From Chrysophaeum taylorii (lineage: Eukaryota; Sar; Pelagophyceae; Pelagomonadales; Pelagomonadaceae), in contig JAQMWT010000002.1 of NCBI GenBank assembly GCA_029834535.1, forward strand, positions 124,001-188,000: DNA of 64,000 nt, read 5' to 3'. Numbering within the stretch: the first letter of the stretch is position 1; the number at the start of each line of letters is the position of its first letter. A model generated the notes under the pieces. That model had not been told where the DNA came from and did not search any database. It worked only from the letters and a program-made list of their open reading frames with translations. The position numbers and the translations under genes are program-made. This document shows, piece by piece, positions 21,797 to 32,093 of this stretch.

Positions 21797-23224
21797 ATGG
21801 ATAATATTATTGGAATTGAGGCGCGCCTCCTCGATGTCGAGGAGGCCATTGCGGACATGAGACGGCGGCCCCTCGTGTACCCGACGGAGGAGGAGGAGGA
21901 GGAGAGCGACGATGACGACGGCAACAACGAGAAAGTCAGCGATGTCGAGCGCCCGAGGCCGAAGCCATCCATTTCGCTGTTGGGATTGCGGCCATCCTTG
22001 GCAAAGTCGGGGTCTCTGGAGCATCGGGTGCTGTATACCCACAAGACATCCGCGGCTATCATCAAGGCCTCGCGGGCAACCGATCAGAGGACGCGCCAGT
22101 TGATGCAAACCGTGTTCGAGGACGTCGCCGACTCGATCGAATCGCCGTCGCTTTACCTCATACGCGCGGTGCGCCAGCCCCGTGCCCAGAACGACTGGAT
22201 GCTCCATCTGCTCCTCGCATTGGTCCACGTGGTCCAGTTGGTGTTCCCAACGATGACGGCGGCGAACCTCGTGTCCCGGCGCCGTCCCGCCCTCGTCGTT
22301 CCCGGCCTTCACCACCACCGCAACCGGACCGCGATCCGCGTCAAGTGGTTGCACAACTTTCTCTGCGATTTGATGAGCGCTTGCTTTTTGGTCTGGTTGT
22401 CCTGGTCGACCTATCATCGCCAACGCGTCGACATCTTTCGCTTCTTTTTGGGCTCGAGACGCGCTCGGCCGAACGTGCGAGCTTTTCCTTTGATCGTCGG
22501 CCTCGCGTCCAACATCGTCACGACCTACACGATCGTCATCATCACCTACGTCGTCTTCCGCATCGACCCGACGCCGATCGGCATGTTGTTGAACGCGGTC
22601 GCCGTCGACTTTCTCATCAACTTCGACCGCTCGGCCGTCAAGGCGATCATGAAACGACAGAGAAATCTCAATCGCATGCTGGTGAACGCCAAGGTCGTCC
22701 TCGCCCGCGAAGCAGACCGCTTGATCGCCTCGGGACACCTCTTCGACATCGTCGAGATGAGGCGCGCTTCCTTTTGGGACCTCTGCTGCACCGCCGACTT
22801 CCGCCGCGACGAGCAAGCCTGGTACGAGATTATCATTCGCGTACACCAGGAGTTTTGGCTCTACTACACCTTTTGTCTCGTCGTCCTCGCCTCGACGGCG
22901 GGCCACATCGCCCACTGGCACATCCACCAGATTTTGTGGTTCTTTAAGCTCGCCGCGCATCGAGGACAAAGCGACACCGAGCGCATTCCTTTCAAGCACC
23001 TCACGTCCAACCACGGCGGCAAACCCGATCACCAGTTCTTCCTCTACGCCATCATTCTCACCACGCTTGCCTATGTGGTTTTCACCCTCCTTCGCTTCAC
23101 CCTCCCCAGGTGTTCTCGCTACCGCAAGCTCCACGACGCTGCTGCTGCTTCGCAGCCCGGGCCTCTCGCCGAGGCTTCCGCGCTTCCGGGCCAAGGCGCC
23201 GCCGCGGCCCACGACCACCCTTAA
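21797..23224 (+). CDS. Multi-pass membrane protein, paralogue 2
   Basis: 475 residues, same family as 7800-9359. Shared landmarks in order: VEMPSIYLVRA / IESPSLYLIRAVRQ, TPVRLHWLHSF / TAIRVKWLHNF, MFRFFL / IFRFFL, NAVAVEFLLNFD / NAVAVDFLINFD, EEADRLI / READRLIASG and GHIAHSHLGNV / GHIAHWHIHQI. About six hydrophobic segments follow an acidic, coiled-coil-like N-terminus. Family unknown. It starts 87 bp after the voltage-gated channel stop. Confidence 0.82.
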   Translation: MDNIIGIEARLLDVEEAIADMRRRPLVYPTEEEEEESDDDDGNNEKVSDVERPRPKPSISLLGLRPSLAKSGSLEHRVLYTHKTSAAIIKASRATDQRTRQLMQTVFEDVADSIESPSLYLIRAVRQPRAQNDWMLHLLLALVHVVQLVFPTMTAANLVSRRRPALVVPGLHHHRNRTAIRVKWLHNFLCDLMSACFLVWLSWSTYHRQRVDIFRFFLGSRRARPNVRAFPLIVGLASNIVTTYTIVIITYVVFRIDPTPIGMLLNAVAVDFLINFDRSAVKAIMKRQRNLNRMLVNAKVVLAREADRLIASGHLFDIVEMRRASFWDLCCTADFRRDEQAWYEIIIRVHQEFWLYYTFCLVVLASTAGHIAHWHIHQILWFFKLAAHRGQSDTERIPFKHLTSNHGGKPDHQFFLYAIILTTLAYVVFTLLRFTLPRCSRYRKLHDAAAASQPGPLAEASALPGQGAAAAHDHP

Positions 23225-23389
23225 GACACAACGACAATAGAACGTGATGGTGCGGATGTCCACGCCTGAACCTGCCGCCTACGACCTTTGATTTTTTTTT
23301 TTTTTCCCCGACCAAGCTGCCAGGACGGACGGCAAAGCCCCGAGAACAAAAAAAAGCGTGCCTTGTAGTAGTTGTTACCGACCGTCACC

Positions 23390-23430
<41 letters not shown>

Positions 23431-23683
23431 GAGACTCGGGTCTTGGGTATTGTGCTTCGCGGGCCACGGCAGTCGAGTGCGCGACGTCCCCTGCCGGCGA
23501 TTGCCTATTCGCAAGGACTGTAACCACCAGAAAATCTTCGGACCAACATTTCTTTTTTTTCTCGAAATCCTACTCACAAAATATTCAACGGACTGGAGAC
23601 GAAAGCAAGGACTAATAATAATAGTACTACTAAAGTAGCGGGAAGGCAATCGAGATAATAACGGCGCGACGAGGAAAAAGTAG
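23225..23683. repeat. Intergenic with (ACAG)n microsatellite
   Basis: No gene is seen. A near-perfect (ACAG)n run lies at about 23390-23430. TCTG/TTTG-type repeats also form the tail of the retroelement family in this window, but the rest of that tail is not visible here, so this is called a plain microsatellite. Confidence 0.6.
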
Positions 23684-25009
23684 TTAGGGGGGCGGGGGGT
23701 GGCGGCGGTGCGAATCGTCGTCGATGCCGAGGAGGCGCGCTACGTTGGCGGTGTTGCGGTGGTCGAGGCCGTCGAGGGACGCGGAGAGCTCGAGCGCGCG
23801 GCCGAGGTAAAAGGACGAGACGGTAGCGTCGTTTGGCTGACCGAAGAGACGCGCGAGGAAGCCCGACGTTTTGCCGAGGTCCTTGCACATCCTCGCGGCG
23901 AGGTTGGTGTGGCCGAGGCCGAGGGCCTCGAGAACCGCGAGGGCCCTTCTCGTCTGGTCGACGCTGCGGCGCGCGAGGTGTTGGATGTGCGCGGGTTCGC
24001 GGACGTTGGAGGCGACCAGGCCCGAAGCTTTGCAATACCAGAGCTCGGCGACGCCCGCCTGGCTGAGGGCGACGCGAAGGCTGTCGTTTAACTTGGCGGC
24101 GCGGCGCGTCGCCTCGTCGAAAGCGCGCTCGCCGTCGTCGAATATGTGGGCGGCATCGATGCGACCGACGTAACCGCGAAGCGCCCCGACGGTGAGCGCT
24201 CCGAGGGCGCTATGCTGCGCCGCGAGAGCGCAGGCTCGGCCGTAGGCGTCGAGGGCGTCGATCGTCTGGTGCTCGAGGGTCGTCTCGACGTCGTCGTCGT
24301 GGTGGTGGTTGCACTGGCGCGCCATCGCGACGGCCCGGCGCGCGTAGCCGAGCGCAGTCAATACCTTCCGACCGTCCTCGTCTACCGCGCGCACGTAGGT
24401 CGACGCGTAGAGTTCGTCTACGAGGTAGACCGAGGCCTCCATCAGGAGCTGGACGCGCCAGCGGGAGGGCGCAGGGGCCGGCGAGGGCCCGAGCCGGAGC
24501 CGCCGCCGGAGCCAGCGGCCGATCGTTTTCGCGCCGGTCGACGCCCGGTCGGCCCCCAAGAGCAAACGCAGGAGCTCCGCCCCAAGGTCCCAGCGCGATG
24601 CCGCGCCCAGCCTGCGCGCCGCATCCGTGAGCCGCCGCTCGGAGAGCCGCCGCTTGGGACGAAGCCGGTCGCGCCGCGATTCCTCGACGAGCGCTTCGCC
24701 GACCTGACCCAAAAAACTCCATTTGCTTCGGTCCCGAGTTTCGGGGACGCAGCCGCCGAGCAGCAGCCACCGGACCGCCACCGAGGGCGCCCCGTGGTCC
24801 GAGAGTCGCGCCAGAACAAGGTACAGCTGGGCCCAGGTCTCGCCGGCGTAGAGACTACAGCTCGGTCGCACGGCCAGCCAGGCGCCGAGCTCGGCGACGT
24901 CCTCGCCGTCGCGGCCCAGCCAAGGGAACGCGACCAGTACCCGGCCGATGGCCTCGGGGAGGAGATACGAGCACACCCCGGCGACCGTCACGCGCGGGAC
25001 CTCCTGCAT
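23684..25009 (-). CDS. TPR-like helical repeat protein
   Basis: 441 residues from the ATG at 25009 (the frame is open a little further, but only from a TTG). Nearly all helical, with repeated Ala/Leu-rich pairs. FYLGRALELSASLDGLDHRN followed by TANVARLLG at the C-terminus fits a tetratricopeptide repeat of the kinesin-light-chain type. Other helices (for example ALGYARRAVAMARQCN, VDQTRRALAVLEALGLGHTN) fit degenerate TPRs. Probably a scaffold; no enzyme domain is visible. Confidence 0.65.
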   Translation of the reverse strand: MQEVPRVTVAGVCSYLLPEAIGRVLVAFPWLGRDGEDVAELGAWLAVRPSCSLYAGETWAQLYLVLARLSDHGAPSVAVRWLLLGGCVPETRDRSKWSFLGQVGEALVEESRRDRLRPKRRLSERRLTDAARRLGAASRWDLGAELLRLLLGADRASTGAKTIGRWLRRRLRLGPSPAPAPSRWRVQLLMEASVYLVDELYASTYVRAVDEDGRKVLTALGYARRAVAMARQCNHHHDDDVETTLEHQTIDALDAYGRACALAAQHSALGALTVGALRGYVGRIDAAHIFDDGERAFDEATRRAAKLNDSLRVALSQAGVAELWYCKASGLVASNVREPAHIQHLARRSVDQTRRALAVLEALGLGHTNLAARMCKDLGKTSGFLARLFGQPNDATVSSFYLGRALELSASLDGLDHRNTANVARLLGIDDDSHRRHPPPP

Positions 25010-25196
25010 CCTCCCCGTCAGCGTTACCAAAGAAGCGCAAACTGAGGTGGCTTTCTTCAAACTGCTGACTCACACGACGACGTGGAACGGACAGAAGGTT
25101 TATTGGGGCGCCCACGAACGCACTCTATTTTTTTCGGCGACCACCCACTTGTAATAAAACAAACGTCTCTTTTTGGAAGAAGAAAAAAAGAAAATT

Positions 25197-25215
25197 TCTG
25201 TCCCTAAACCCTATG
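25197..25215 (+). promoter_or_regulatory. Telo-box-like motif at a start codon
   Basis: CCCTAAACCCTATG: the telo-box word AAACCCTA directly abuts and overlaps the ATG at 25213. In plants this word marks promoters of ribosomal and cell-cycle genes. A role here is inference. Confidence 0.35.
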
Positions 25216-26223
25216 CTGTGTCGGTTCGAGGGGAAGATCCTGCGGCTCCGTCGCCTCGGAAAAAAGGTCGCCTTCCTCGACGTCGACGTTACCACCGAAG
25301 AGTGGCAGTTGAGCTGCGAGGCGAGGGTGTTCGATGCGTCGGGCGCCGAGGCCGGGTCGGTGTGCGTGTTCGAGGGCGAGAACGAAGCTTCGACCTATTC
25401 GCGGCGCGGGCTGAGGGCTGTGCGTTGCACGGCGCTTCGCGTGGTCGGACACGGTGCCGCGGACCCGGCGACAGTCGAGCGCGTCGCGCTGTGTAAGTTT
25501 TGGGCGCGCGGTGCGTGCGAGGGGTGCGCGTACCGGCATTCGTTCGCTAACGGCGAAGAAAGGGCTTGGGCGGCGGCGTGGAAACCGCCGGAAAACGAAA
25601 ATCACGGCGGCGAGAAACACGCCGCCAGGCATGCGGTTTTCGGCAAGTGGATCGCCGAGACCTTCCCCGCAGGAGTCACGAAGATCTTGGACGTCGCGGG
25701 GGGAAACGGAGGCTTAGCGTGGGAGCTTCAGGTCGTCTACGGCTTCGAGGCGACGACGCTCGACGCTAGGATACTCAAACCCTGGTGTCGCCGGAGGCGC
25801 AAAATTCTCCGGAAGTGCCAGACCGCGGCCCCGGAAAAGATCCAGGGCATGTTCGGGGACGAGGTCATTTTGGCGACAGAGCCCGACCTCGTCGTCGGCC
25901 TCCACCCCGACGAAGCGACCGAGGCGATCGTCGACGCTGCCCTCAAGTACGGCCTCCCGTTTGCCGTCGTCCCGTGCTGCGTCTTTGCAGAACTCTTTCC
26001 TGCGCGCCGCGGTGTCTCGAGCTACTCCAAATTCTGCGACTACCTCCAGGCCAAGGACCCGCGCCACATCAAGGTCGACCTCCTCAACATCGACGGCAAG
26101 CGCAAGGTCCTCTACCGTCTCCCGGGGACCTATCCCCCCGTCCCCGACCTGTCCCTCGCCTTGCCCCGCGACCCCGCCTACCGACCCCACACCGTTCGTG
26201 GTGGTGAGCCGGAGTCGTCGTAA
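25213..26223 (+). CDS. CCCH zinc-finger, methyltransferase-like protein
   Basis: 336 residues. Residues 1-80 may be an OB-like fold (GKILRLRRLGKKVAFLDVDV). CKFWARGACEGCAYRH (94-109) is a C-x7-C-x2-C-x3-H finger, a variant of the CCCH type that binds RNA. KILDVAGGNGGLAWEL (157-172) is a Rossmann SAM-binding motif I, and DLVVGLHPDEATEAIVDAAL then FAVVPCCVFAELFP look like later methyltransferase motifs. Likely an RNA-directed methyltransferase; the target is unknown. The PCC motif is of interest because TRM13-like enzymes also combine a CCCH finger with a cysteine-containing site, but membership is unproven. Confidence 0.72.
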   Translation: MLCRFEGKILRLRRLGKKVAFLDVDVTTEEWQLSCEARVFDASGAEAGSVCVFEGENEASTYSRRGLRAVRCTALRVVGHGAADPATVERVALCKFWARGACEGCAYRHSFANGEERAWAAAWKPPENENHGGEKHAARHAVFGKWIAETFPAGVTKILDVAGGNGGLAWELQVVYGFEATTLDARILKPWCRRRRKILRKCQTAAPEKIQGMFGDEVILATEPDLVVGLHPDEATEAIVDAALKYGLPFAVVPCCVFAELFPARRGVSSYSKFCDYLQAKDPRHIKVDLLNIDGKRKVLYRLPGTYPPVPDLSLALPRDPAYRPHTVRGGEPESS

Positions 26224-26574
26224 CAACCCCTCAGTCAGAGTCATCTTCGGGAAAACCAACACTCTCCGGAAAGTGCAGGGAAGTAGTCACAGTTATTATT
26301 ATTATTATTATTATTTCTATGATTATGATGATGATGATTGATGACTCAGCAGTTCCTCGAGTAAATTGCAGTCGTCGAGATGTTGTCTAGGAGTGAGGCG
26401 ACGGCCCTTCAACAAAACAAAACAAAAATAGCTTTATTATATGCAGTAAACAACAACAGTTTTCGCTGTACGACCGACACACGGAAAAAAAAGTTATTTT
26501 TGCCCACCCCCCTCCAACTGTGTGTAGTCAGACGATCGCCTCGTTGTTCTTCTTCTTCTTCTTCTTCTGGTCGC
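26224..26574. other. Intergenic, (ATT)n and (GAT)n runs
   Basis: No gene is recognised. ATT/TAT and GATGAT runs lie at about 26300-26340. The open frame of the next gene extends to an ATG at 26380, but the extra 65 residues are low-complexity, and the Met/Trp-rich leader at 26575 is the better start. Confidence 0.5.
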
Positions 26575-29289
26575 ATGATGATGATGATGTGGTGGTGGTG
26601 TGGCGCCGCGGCCTCCAAGGCCGAGGAGATACGGGCCGTCGCGGCCAAGGTCGCCGACGTCCAACTAAGATCTGGGCAACTGTCGAGCTACAAGGCCCTC
26701 GCGCTGATGCGGTCAACCTGGCCTCTGGGTGCAGCGCGCGACGCCGACAAAGCTCCGTCGAGGACAATCGGGCTGTACCGCATCATCGGGAACCCCCTCC
26801 CGCCGCGGCACGACGTCCACCAGCTCCACGACAACCTCCGGTACTTGCTCGAGAAGGAGCCGGCGCTGCGTCGCGCGCGCAAGGTGTTCGTGTTGAACCG
26901 GCTCAACGCGAGCCTCGAAAAGGAGGTGCGGAGGATCGTGGCATCCTACGGCCACGATGCCCTCACGATCCCCTTCGACCTCGACGAGTACCGGCCGCAT
27001 CAGATGGAGGATACGTACGGGCTGCGCCCGGACGATTGGGGCGACCTCATGCACCCCAAGTTCAACCAGATGAACGCCAACCTGTACTTGATGAACAACA
27101 ACGGGGCAAGGAACGCGGCCCTCCGCCACGGCATCCGGAACGGCTGGCGCTGGACCATGCCCTTCGACGGCAACTGCTTCTTCACGACCGAGCAGTGGGA
27201 AGAGGTTCTCGACGAGCTCGACGCCGGCGAGCGCCGCGGCGCAAAGTACGCCGCCGTGCCGATGGTCCGGACGAGGGTGATCGACCACCAGACCGACGAC
27301 GAGGCTCCCCCGGGCTTGTCGGCGAGCGCGGGGCCCGGAGAACACCAGATCGCGTTTCACGCCTCGGCGGGTTTGAGGTTCGACCCGACGGTTCCGTACG
27401 GTCATCGCCCAAAGGTGTCCATGCTCTGGAAGCTCGGGATTCCGGGGGCCTGGGATGCCTGGAATCACGACACGGTCTTCCGGGCCGAAGGAGCCTGCTA
27501 CTACCTCGGCGCCGAGCGCAAGGTGAAGGCCCCCAGTATTTGCTCGCGCACGCTCCCCGCCCTCGACGACGCGGCCTCGAAAGACACCTTCGCGTCGCGC
27601 GCCGTGGTCTACCGGCTCCCCGATTCGTGGCCGCACGCCGCCTCGTCGCGTGGATCCTCCGCCACCAAGTTTTCGGCGGCGGCGGCGGCGGCCAACGCGA
27701 CGGCGTCGGGCGAGAGCTACGACGACAAGAAGAAAAGGCGCGGGCTGCGCGACGAGGCGATCATGCACAAGATTTCGGAGACGGACACAAGGTCGCCGCC
27801 GGCGGCCGCGGGCGCGCGCGAGTTCGTCAAGCCCGTGTTCTTCAACGTGTTTTCGATGGAGGCGATGCGACGGGAGTGCCTCGTTCACAAGGCCGAGCGC
27901 GGCGAGCGCGTCTCGCGATGGAGGCCCGTGAGGCCCGAGAGGGGTGTCGTCGACCAGCATCATTGCGCGCAGATGGACGCGCTCGCGCGCCTCGCCGACT
28001 GGAAGCTCAAGAACCGGCCCATGGCCGTCGTCGACAAGGCGGCCTACCTCCGCAAGACGCAGCGAGCGCGCGGGAAAGAAGCGCCGCGAGCGCCTCGCAA
28101 CGCGACGCGCCATCACTTCCAGAACATCGGACCTTACGACTGGCGCCTCGGCGAGCTTCCGCCGGACGTCGACCTCAAGCGGCTCCAGCTCATGCCGCAC
28201 CGACGGCACGTCAAGACGACGACGCCGAGCAGTAGTATTTTTCTAGACGAAACGTTCCGTCGCGAGCACGCGTCGGAATTTGTAAAATGGGAGGGCCACG
28301 TGCGGCCAGACGGACGGCTCTGGGGGCCGGGCTCGCAGGCCTTCGACCGCACGCGCGCCTACGAGATGATGTCGAACGTGACCATGTTCGCCTTGGCACA
28401 CTTTTACACGGGTCACGCAAAGTACTCGGAGAAGGCGGCGAGACTCGTGCGGACGTGGTTCCTCGATCCGGCGACGCGCATGGAGCCGACGATGGCCTTT
28501 GCTCACTGGTCGCGACCCTCGAACAACATGTACGGCGTCATCCAGCTCAAGGACCTGGCCTTCGCCTTGGACGCTCTCGCGCTCGTCGAGCGCTCGCACG
28601 CCTGGACGAGCACCGACGCGGCGGAAATGCGCGACTGGTGCCGCACCTATCTCGCTGACCTCGGCTCCTCTCACGAGCGCGCGGCCAAGACGAATCACGG
28701 CTGGTGGTTTCTCGTGCAGTACGCCGCCGTGGCCCGGTGCGCGGGCGCACCCCTCGCCATCGCCCCTCGCGTCCGCGAACTGATTCGCGACCCCGCGTAC
28801 CACCGCGAGGACGGCGTGATGCCGCACGAGATGACTCGGACGAGGGCGCTGCACAATCACTTTTTCACGAGCTACGCGCTCGTCCTCGCGTGGCGCGCGC
28901 TCCAGAACTCGGGCGACGCCGAGACCTCTCGAATCCTCGCGACTTCCCTCGAATCCACCGTCCGACTCCTCAACTCGGCGGTCACCAACGCGACCGTCGC
29001 CAGGATGCTCAGACTCGACGACTCGGCCATCTTCCGCCAGAGACGCTACCGGAACGGAGCTCTCGGGACTCTCGCCCGCGAATACGCGGCGCCCCTCTGC
29101 CAGTGGGCCTTCGACCTCCACTTTGGCGAAACACTCGACATGTGCAAGCGCACCGCGCCGGTCGTCCCTTCCCAAGACCCGCGCCTTCCGCCGCTGCCGT
29201 CCGTCGACCTCGAAAAATACTACTGGCCGCCCCTCCTCCCGACCGCCCCCCACACCGGCGTCTTCCCCTTTATGAACCTCATGTGGTAA
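26575..29289 (+). CDS. Two-domain protein with C-terminal alginate-lyase-like domain
   Basis: 904 residues from the ATG run at 26575; a longer start at 26380 is possible. The N-terminal half opens with a short hydrophobic leader, then RTIGLYRIIGNPLPPRHDVH, ARKVFVLNRLNASLEKEVRR and MPFDGNCFFTTEQW, which look like a nucleotide-sugar/GT-A-type fold of unassigned family. The C-terminal half (about 520-860) reads as the Alginate_lyase family: DWRLGELPPDVDLKRLQLMP, MFALAHFYTGHAKYSEKAAR then RTWFLDPATRMEPTM, TNHGWWFLVQYAAVA and MTRTRALHNHFFTSYAL. Such lyases cleave uronate polymers by beta-elimination. The pairing suggests assembly and editing of an acidic polysaccharide (inference). Confidence 0.75.
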   Translation: MMMMMWWWCGAAASKAEEIRAVAAKVADVQLRSGQLSSYKALALMRSTWPLGAARDADKAPSRTIGLYRIIGNPLPPRHDVHQLHDNLRYLLEKEPALRRARKVFVLNRLNASLEKEVRRIVASYGHDALTIPFDLDEYRPHQMEDTYGLRPDDWGDLMHPKFNQMNANLYLMNNNGARNAALRHGIRNGWRWTMPFDGNCFFTTEQWEEVLDELDAGERRGAKYAAVPMVRTRVIDHQTDDEAPPGLSASAGPGEHQIAFHASAGLRFDPTVPYGHRPKVSMLWKLGIPGAWDAWNHDTVFRAEGACYYLGAERKVKAPSICSRTLPALDDAASKDTFASRAVVYRLPDSWPHAASSRGSSATKFSAAAAAANATASGESYDDKKKRRGLRDEAIMHKISETDTRSPPAAAGAREFVKPVFFNVFSMEAMRRECLVHKAERGERVSRWRPVRPERGVVDQHHCAQMDALARLADWKLKNRPMAVVDKAAYLRKTQRARGKEAPRAPRNATRHHFQNIGPYDWRLGELPPDVDLKRLQLMPHRRHVKTTTPSSSIFLDETFRREHASEFVKWEGHVRPDGRLWGPGSQAFDRTRAYEMMSNVTMFALAHFYTGHAKYSEKAARLVRTWFLDPATRMEPTMAFAHWSRPSNNMYGVIQLKDLAFALDALALVERSHAWTSTDAAEMRDWCRTYLADLGSSHERAAKTNHGWWFLVQYAAVARCAGAPLAIAPRVRELIRDPAYHREDGVMPHEMTRTRALHNHFFTSYALVLAWRALQNSGDAETSRILATSLESTVRLLNSAVTNATVARMLRLDDSAIFRQRRYRNGALGTLAREYAAPLCQWAFDLHFGETLDMCKRTAPVVPSQDPRLPPLPSVDLEKYYWPPLLPTAPHTGVFPFMNLMW

Positions 29290-32090
29290 ATTATTATTTT
29301 CATCTTTTGGCTTGGTTTTATTGTATTACCTACCCCCCTTGTAAATTTTTTTTTTGGGGGGCCGGCCTTTTTCGAGAAGTATCCTGTAGTAGGTAGTCTG
29401 AACGCGCCGACCTCCGGATGTGTTGGGAAAAAAAATCCGCGCGCAGCGTATTGTTGTAGCGTGTTGGAGAAGAAGAAGAATAAAGACCACCAAGCACAGG
29501 AATTTTTTAACCGTCATCGTGGTGCCCGGGTGGCTTGTCGCGCAAGCCCCCCCCCTACTGTTGCCGAGTACCCGGAGCACATACTACCGAGAGAGAGAGA
29601 GGATGCCGAGGAAGCCACCAGCGATGCCGAGGACGAGTAGACTAAACTCGAGTATGCAAACGAGATTGTCGTTCGCTCGTGGGTCATCTCCGCGCAATTC
29701 CGACCTCAATGCCCGGAAAAAAAAAAAGCTCAAAGGGCCACATCAATCGCCTTCTGCTCGATCGCGGTGCTGCCACCCACCAATAATGTGAAGCCTCAAG
29801 TATCGTTCAGCTCCCGATCGCGCTGGGTGATATTGTTACTCGCGGCCGAGAGAGAGAGAGGCCGGTTTGGAACTCAACCACATCTGTCCTGCAAAACTCG
29901 TCGAGCTGCAAGAAGCGGAAAGCGGACCACCCACCAGAGGAGCGACTGCCATGGCTGGTCTTCGCGGCCGGGACGCTCGACAGCCGGTAGAGGTAGTCGA
30001 CGGCGCTTTTGTTTACGAAGGCGCGGCGGCCGCGCATCGCCTCGGTGCGCGCTCGACGAATCGATCGACGTAGTTGCAAGCGCCAGAAATGCCCTGAAAG
30101 GCGCTGGCGGTGAGCGCGGGTATCTCGTCGACGACGACGACGACGCGAGCTAGAGCCTGTGTTCGCTGCCGCGCACAGGAGCTTGGCCTGCTCGAAGAAG
30201 CCGGCGTTGTGCAGTTTGAGGGCGGGGTGAACCGCGTGTTCGCCGACGAGTATGATACGAAAGGACTTTCCCACGTCGTCCTTCGATGCTGACAAAGACG
30301 ACGAGTTGTTCGTCACCACCGCCTTAGCGTCGTGTATGCCTCGATTTTTTTTTTTTTTGCTGCCAGGTTCGAACAGGGTTGTGAGGGTCGGCTGTGGTCT
30401 CGCGCGAGGTGGCCTCGCCGGAGTTGTCCACGACGATGTCCGGCGGTTCCTGACGCGACTGGATACCGCGCGCAGCACGGATTTCTTCGGCGAGACGACG
30501 CACGTCTGAGCTGTCCACGTGGTGGTCTCAGGATCGACTGTCTGGCTGGAGTGCTTGGAGTTTTCTTCGGAGTCGATGTCGTCGAAGTCCACCATCTCCA
30601 TATGGTTCGCTCGCATGGTCTGCGACCATTTTTTCTACTACTCGTTCCGGCGAGAAGAGCCGTCGCTTAGCTCCTTGGCGGCGAAGGAGCGCTTGCTCGT
30701 CGCGGCACCGGGGACGAGACGTCGAAGAATGAATGCACTCTTCGCGCAACGAGCCTGTCGGATTCGTGCTTTTTGTGGGCGATGAAGCTCGATGGAGTAT
30801 CGTCGCGCCAGTGCGTTTTGAGCATACGAGCTGTTGGTAGTAGAGGCGCTCGCCGTGGCGGCTTGGCAAGTGCCAGGTCCAGGTGGCAAGAATAGGTCGA
30901 CGTCTTCGACGGTGATTGGAGGGTCTAGTAGCGATATGATGTTAAGGACCGCGGTAGGCGCGCGCGAGTGTCGTTGTCGCTCGCAAGGTCCTGTCGAGTA
31001 CCGTGAGGGGGGACGCGGTTTCGTCCCTTCGCGTACGACGTGCCCGGCCCGCGTAGGAGTTTGGGGGGGGTTGTTGAGCACGGTGGACTTTGTTGGAACG
31101 CCGCACGTCCTCGATGGTGTGCGAATATGGTATATTCGTGGAGGGCGTCAGAATGCTCCGTTTTGGCTGCCAGGCATACATGCGCTTGAGCGCCGTCGGA
31201 TAAATTCGAGGTCCCAGGTTATTAGCGCGGCAACCGTCGTAACGGTATAGCACTCCAGATGGCATAGGCTGCTCGTGTAGTAGGTCTGTCCAGGAGCCAT
31301 ATAGTTGAGACGACGCGGCAACGGTGGAAGCCGATAATGAGAGAGCGCCTGGCGATGGGGACTGGCTTCGAGCGTTTTGGGTGCAGTAACTGCGGCGCGC
31401 GCTCGTACGACGGCGCGGGCTGAGGCACGTATTTTCGCGCGGCCGCTGGAAGTTGTGGACGGCGGCTGCCTTTTTGACGTGTTCCTCGTGACAACAACCG
31501 GCGGCTTGGTGTTGGAAAAAAAAAAAAATGCGGCGTTGGGCCACTGGGTAAGTAGTCGGCGAGGTCCGTGCGAGCGACACGAGACGCATGCAGGCGGTGT
31601 CGCGGGCGAATCTTGTTGGCGAGAGGCAAAGTTGAAAAATGACTTTGCGCTCGATGGATACGTCGACGGATTTGGCAGTACGCGGCGACTTGCCGTCTCG
31701 ATATTGAGATGTCTCTTTGCTTGGACGTCAGTCATCGGCGCTGCCATATTTTTTGCCCAGAACTACTGCTGCAGAATGATGTTGAGGGGGTTGTCTGTCG
31801 CGGGCGGAGAGAAAGTGTTGCGCGTTCTAGTCGAGGGCTCGGCTCGGCTCGGCCCGGCTCGCTCCGAGAAGAAGCGCGCCAAGTTTGTGGTTGCTTGACG
31901 CAACGCGTCCTTGAAGGAGGAGAAGAAGAAGGAAAAGTTCGCGGCAACAACACAGCCGGCCATGCACGCTACGATTGAGCGACGACACAGCCGGCAGGCG
32001 ACGCCGCCGCCGCCGGAGTAGCAGCGGTGTCGAAAAAAAGAAAGCAGCATGGTGTGTGTGTATTTTTCTCAAAAGAAAGTATTAATAAAA
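29290..32090. other. Long stretch without intact gene; decayed coding pieces
   Basis: No complete gene is seen. Coding-like minus-strand fragments occur at about 29.81-30.10 kb (SAVDYLYRLSSVPAAKTSHG), 30.18-30.30 kb and 30.52-30.62 kb (HMEMVDFDDIDSEENSKHS), in more than one frame. The region resembles the gene-poor blocks at 6, 12-15 and 41 kb and is probably old inserted DNA or a dead gene; family not recognised. Confidence 0.4.
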
Positions 32091-32093
32091 ATA

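Noticed and set aside
21488-23263. 591-residue minus-strand open frame
   Set aside because: Antisense of the membrane-protein paralogue and channel 3' end; no domain, skewed composition.
23390-23430. (ACAG)n as a solo retroelement tail
   Set aside because: The diagnostic CTAACTACTAATCGACAGATG is missing.
26713-28209. 498-residue minus-strand open frame
   Set aside because: Antisense of the alginate-lyase fusion; rich in Arg, Val, His and without motifs.
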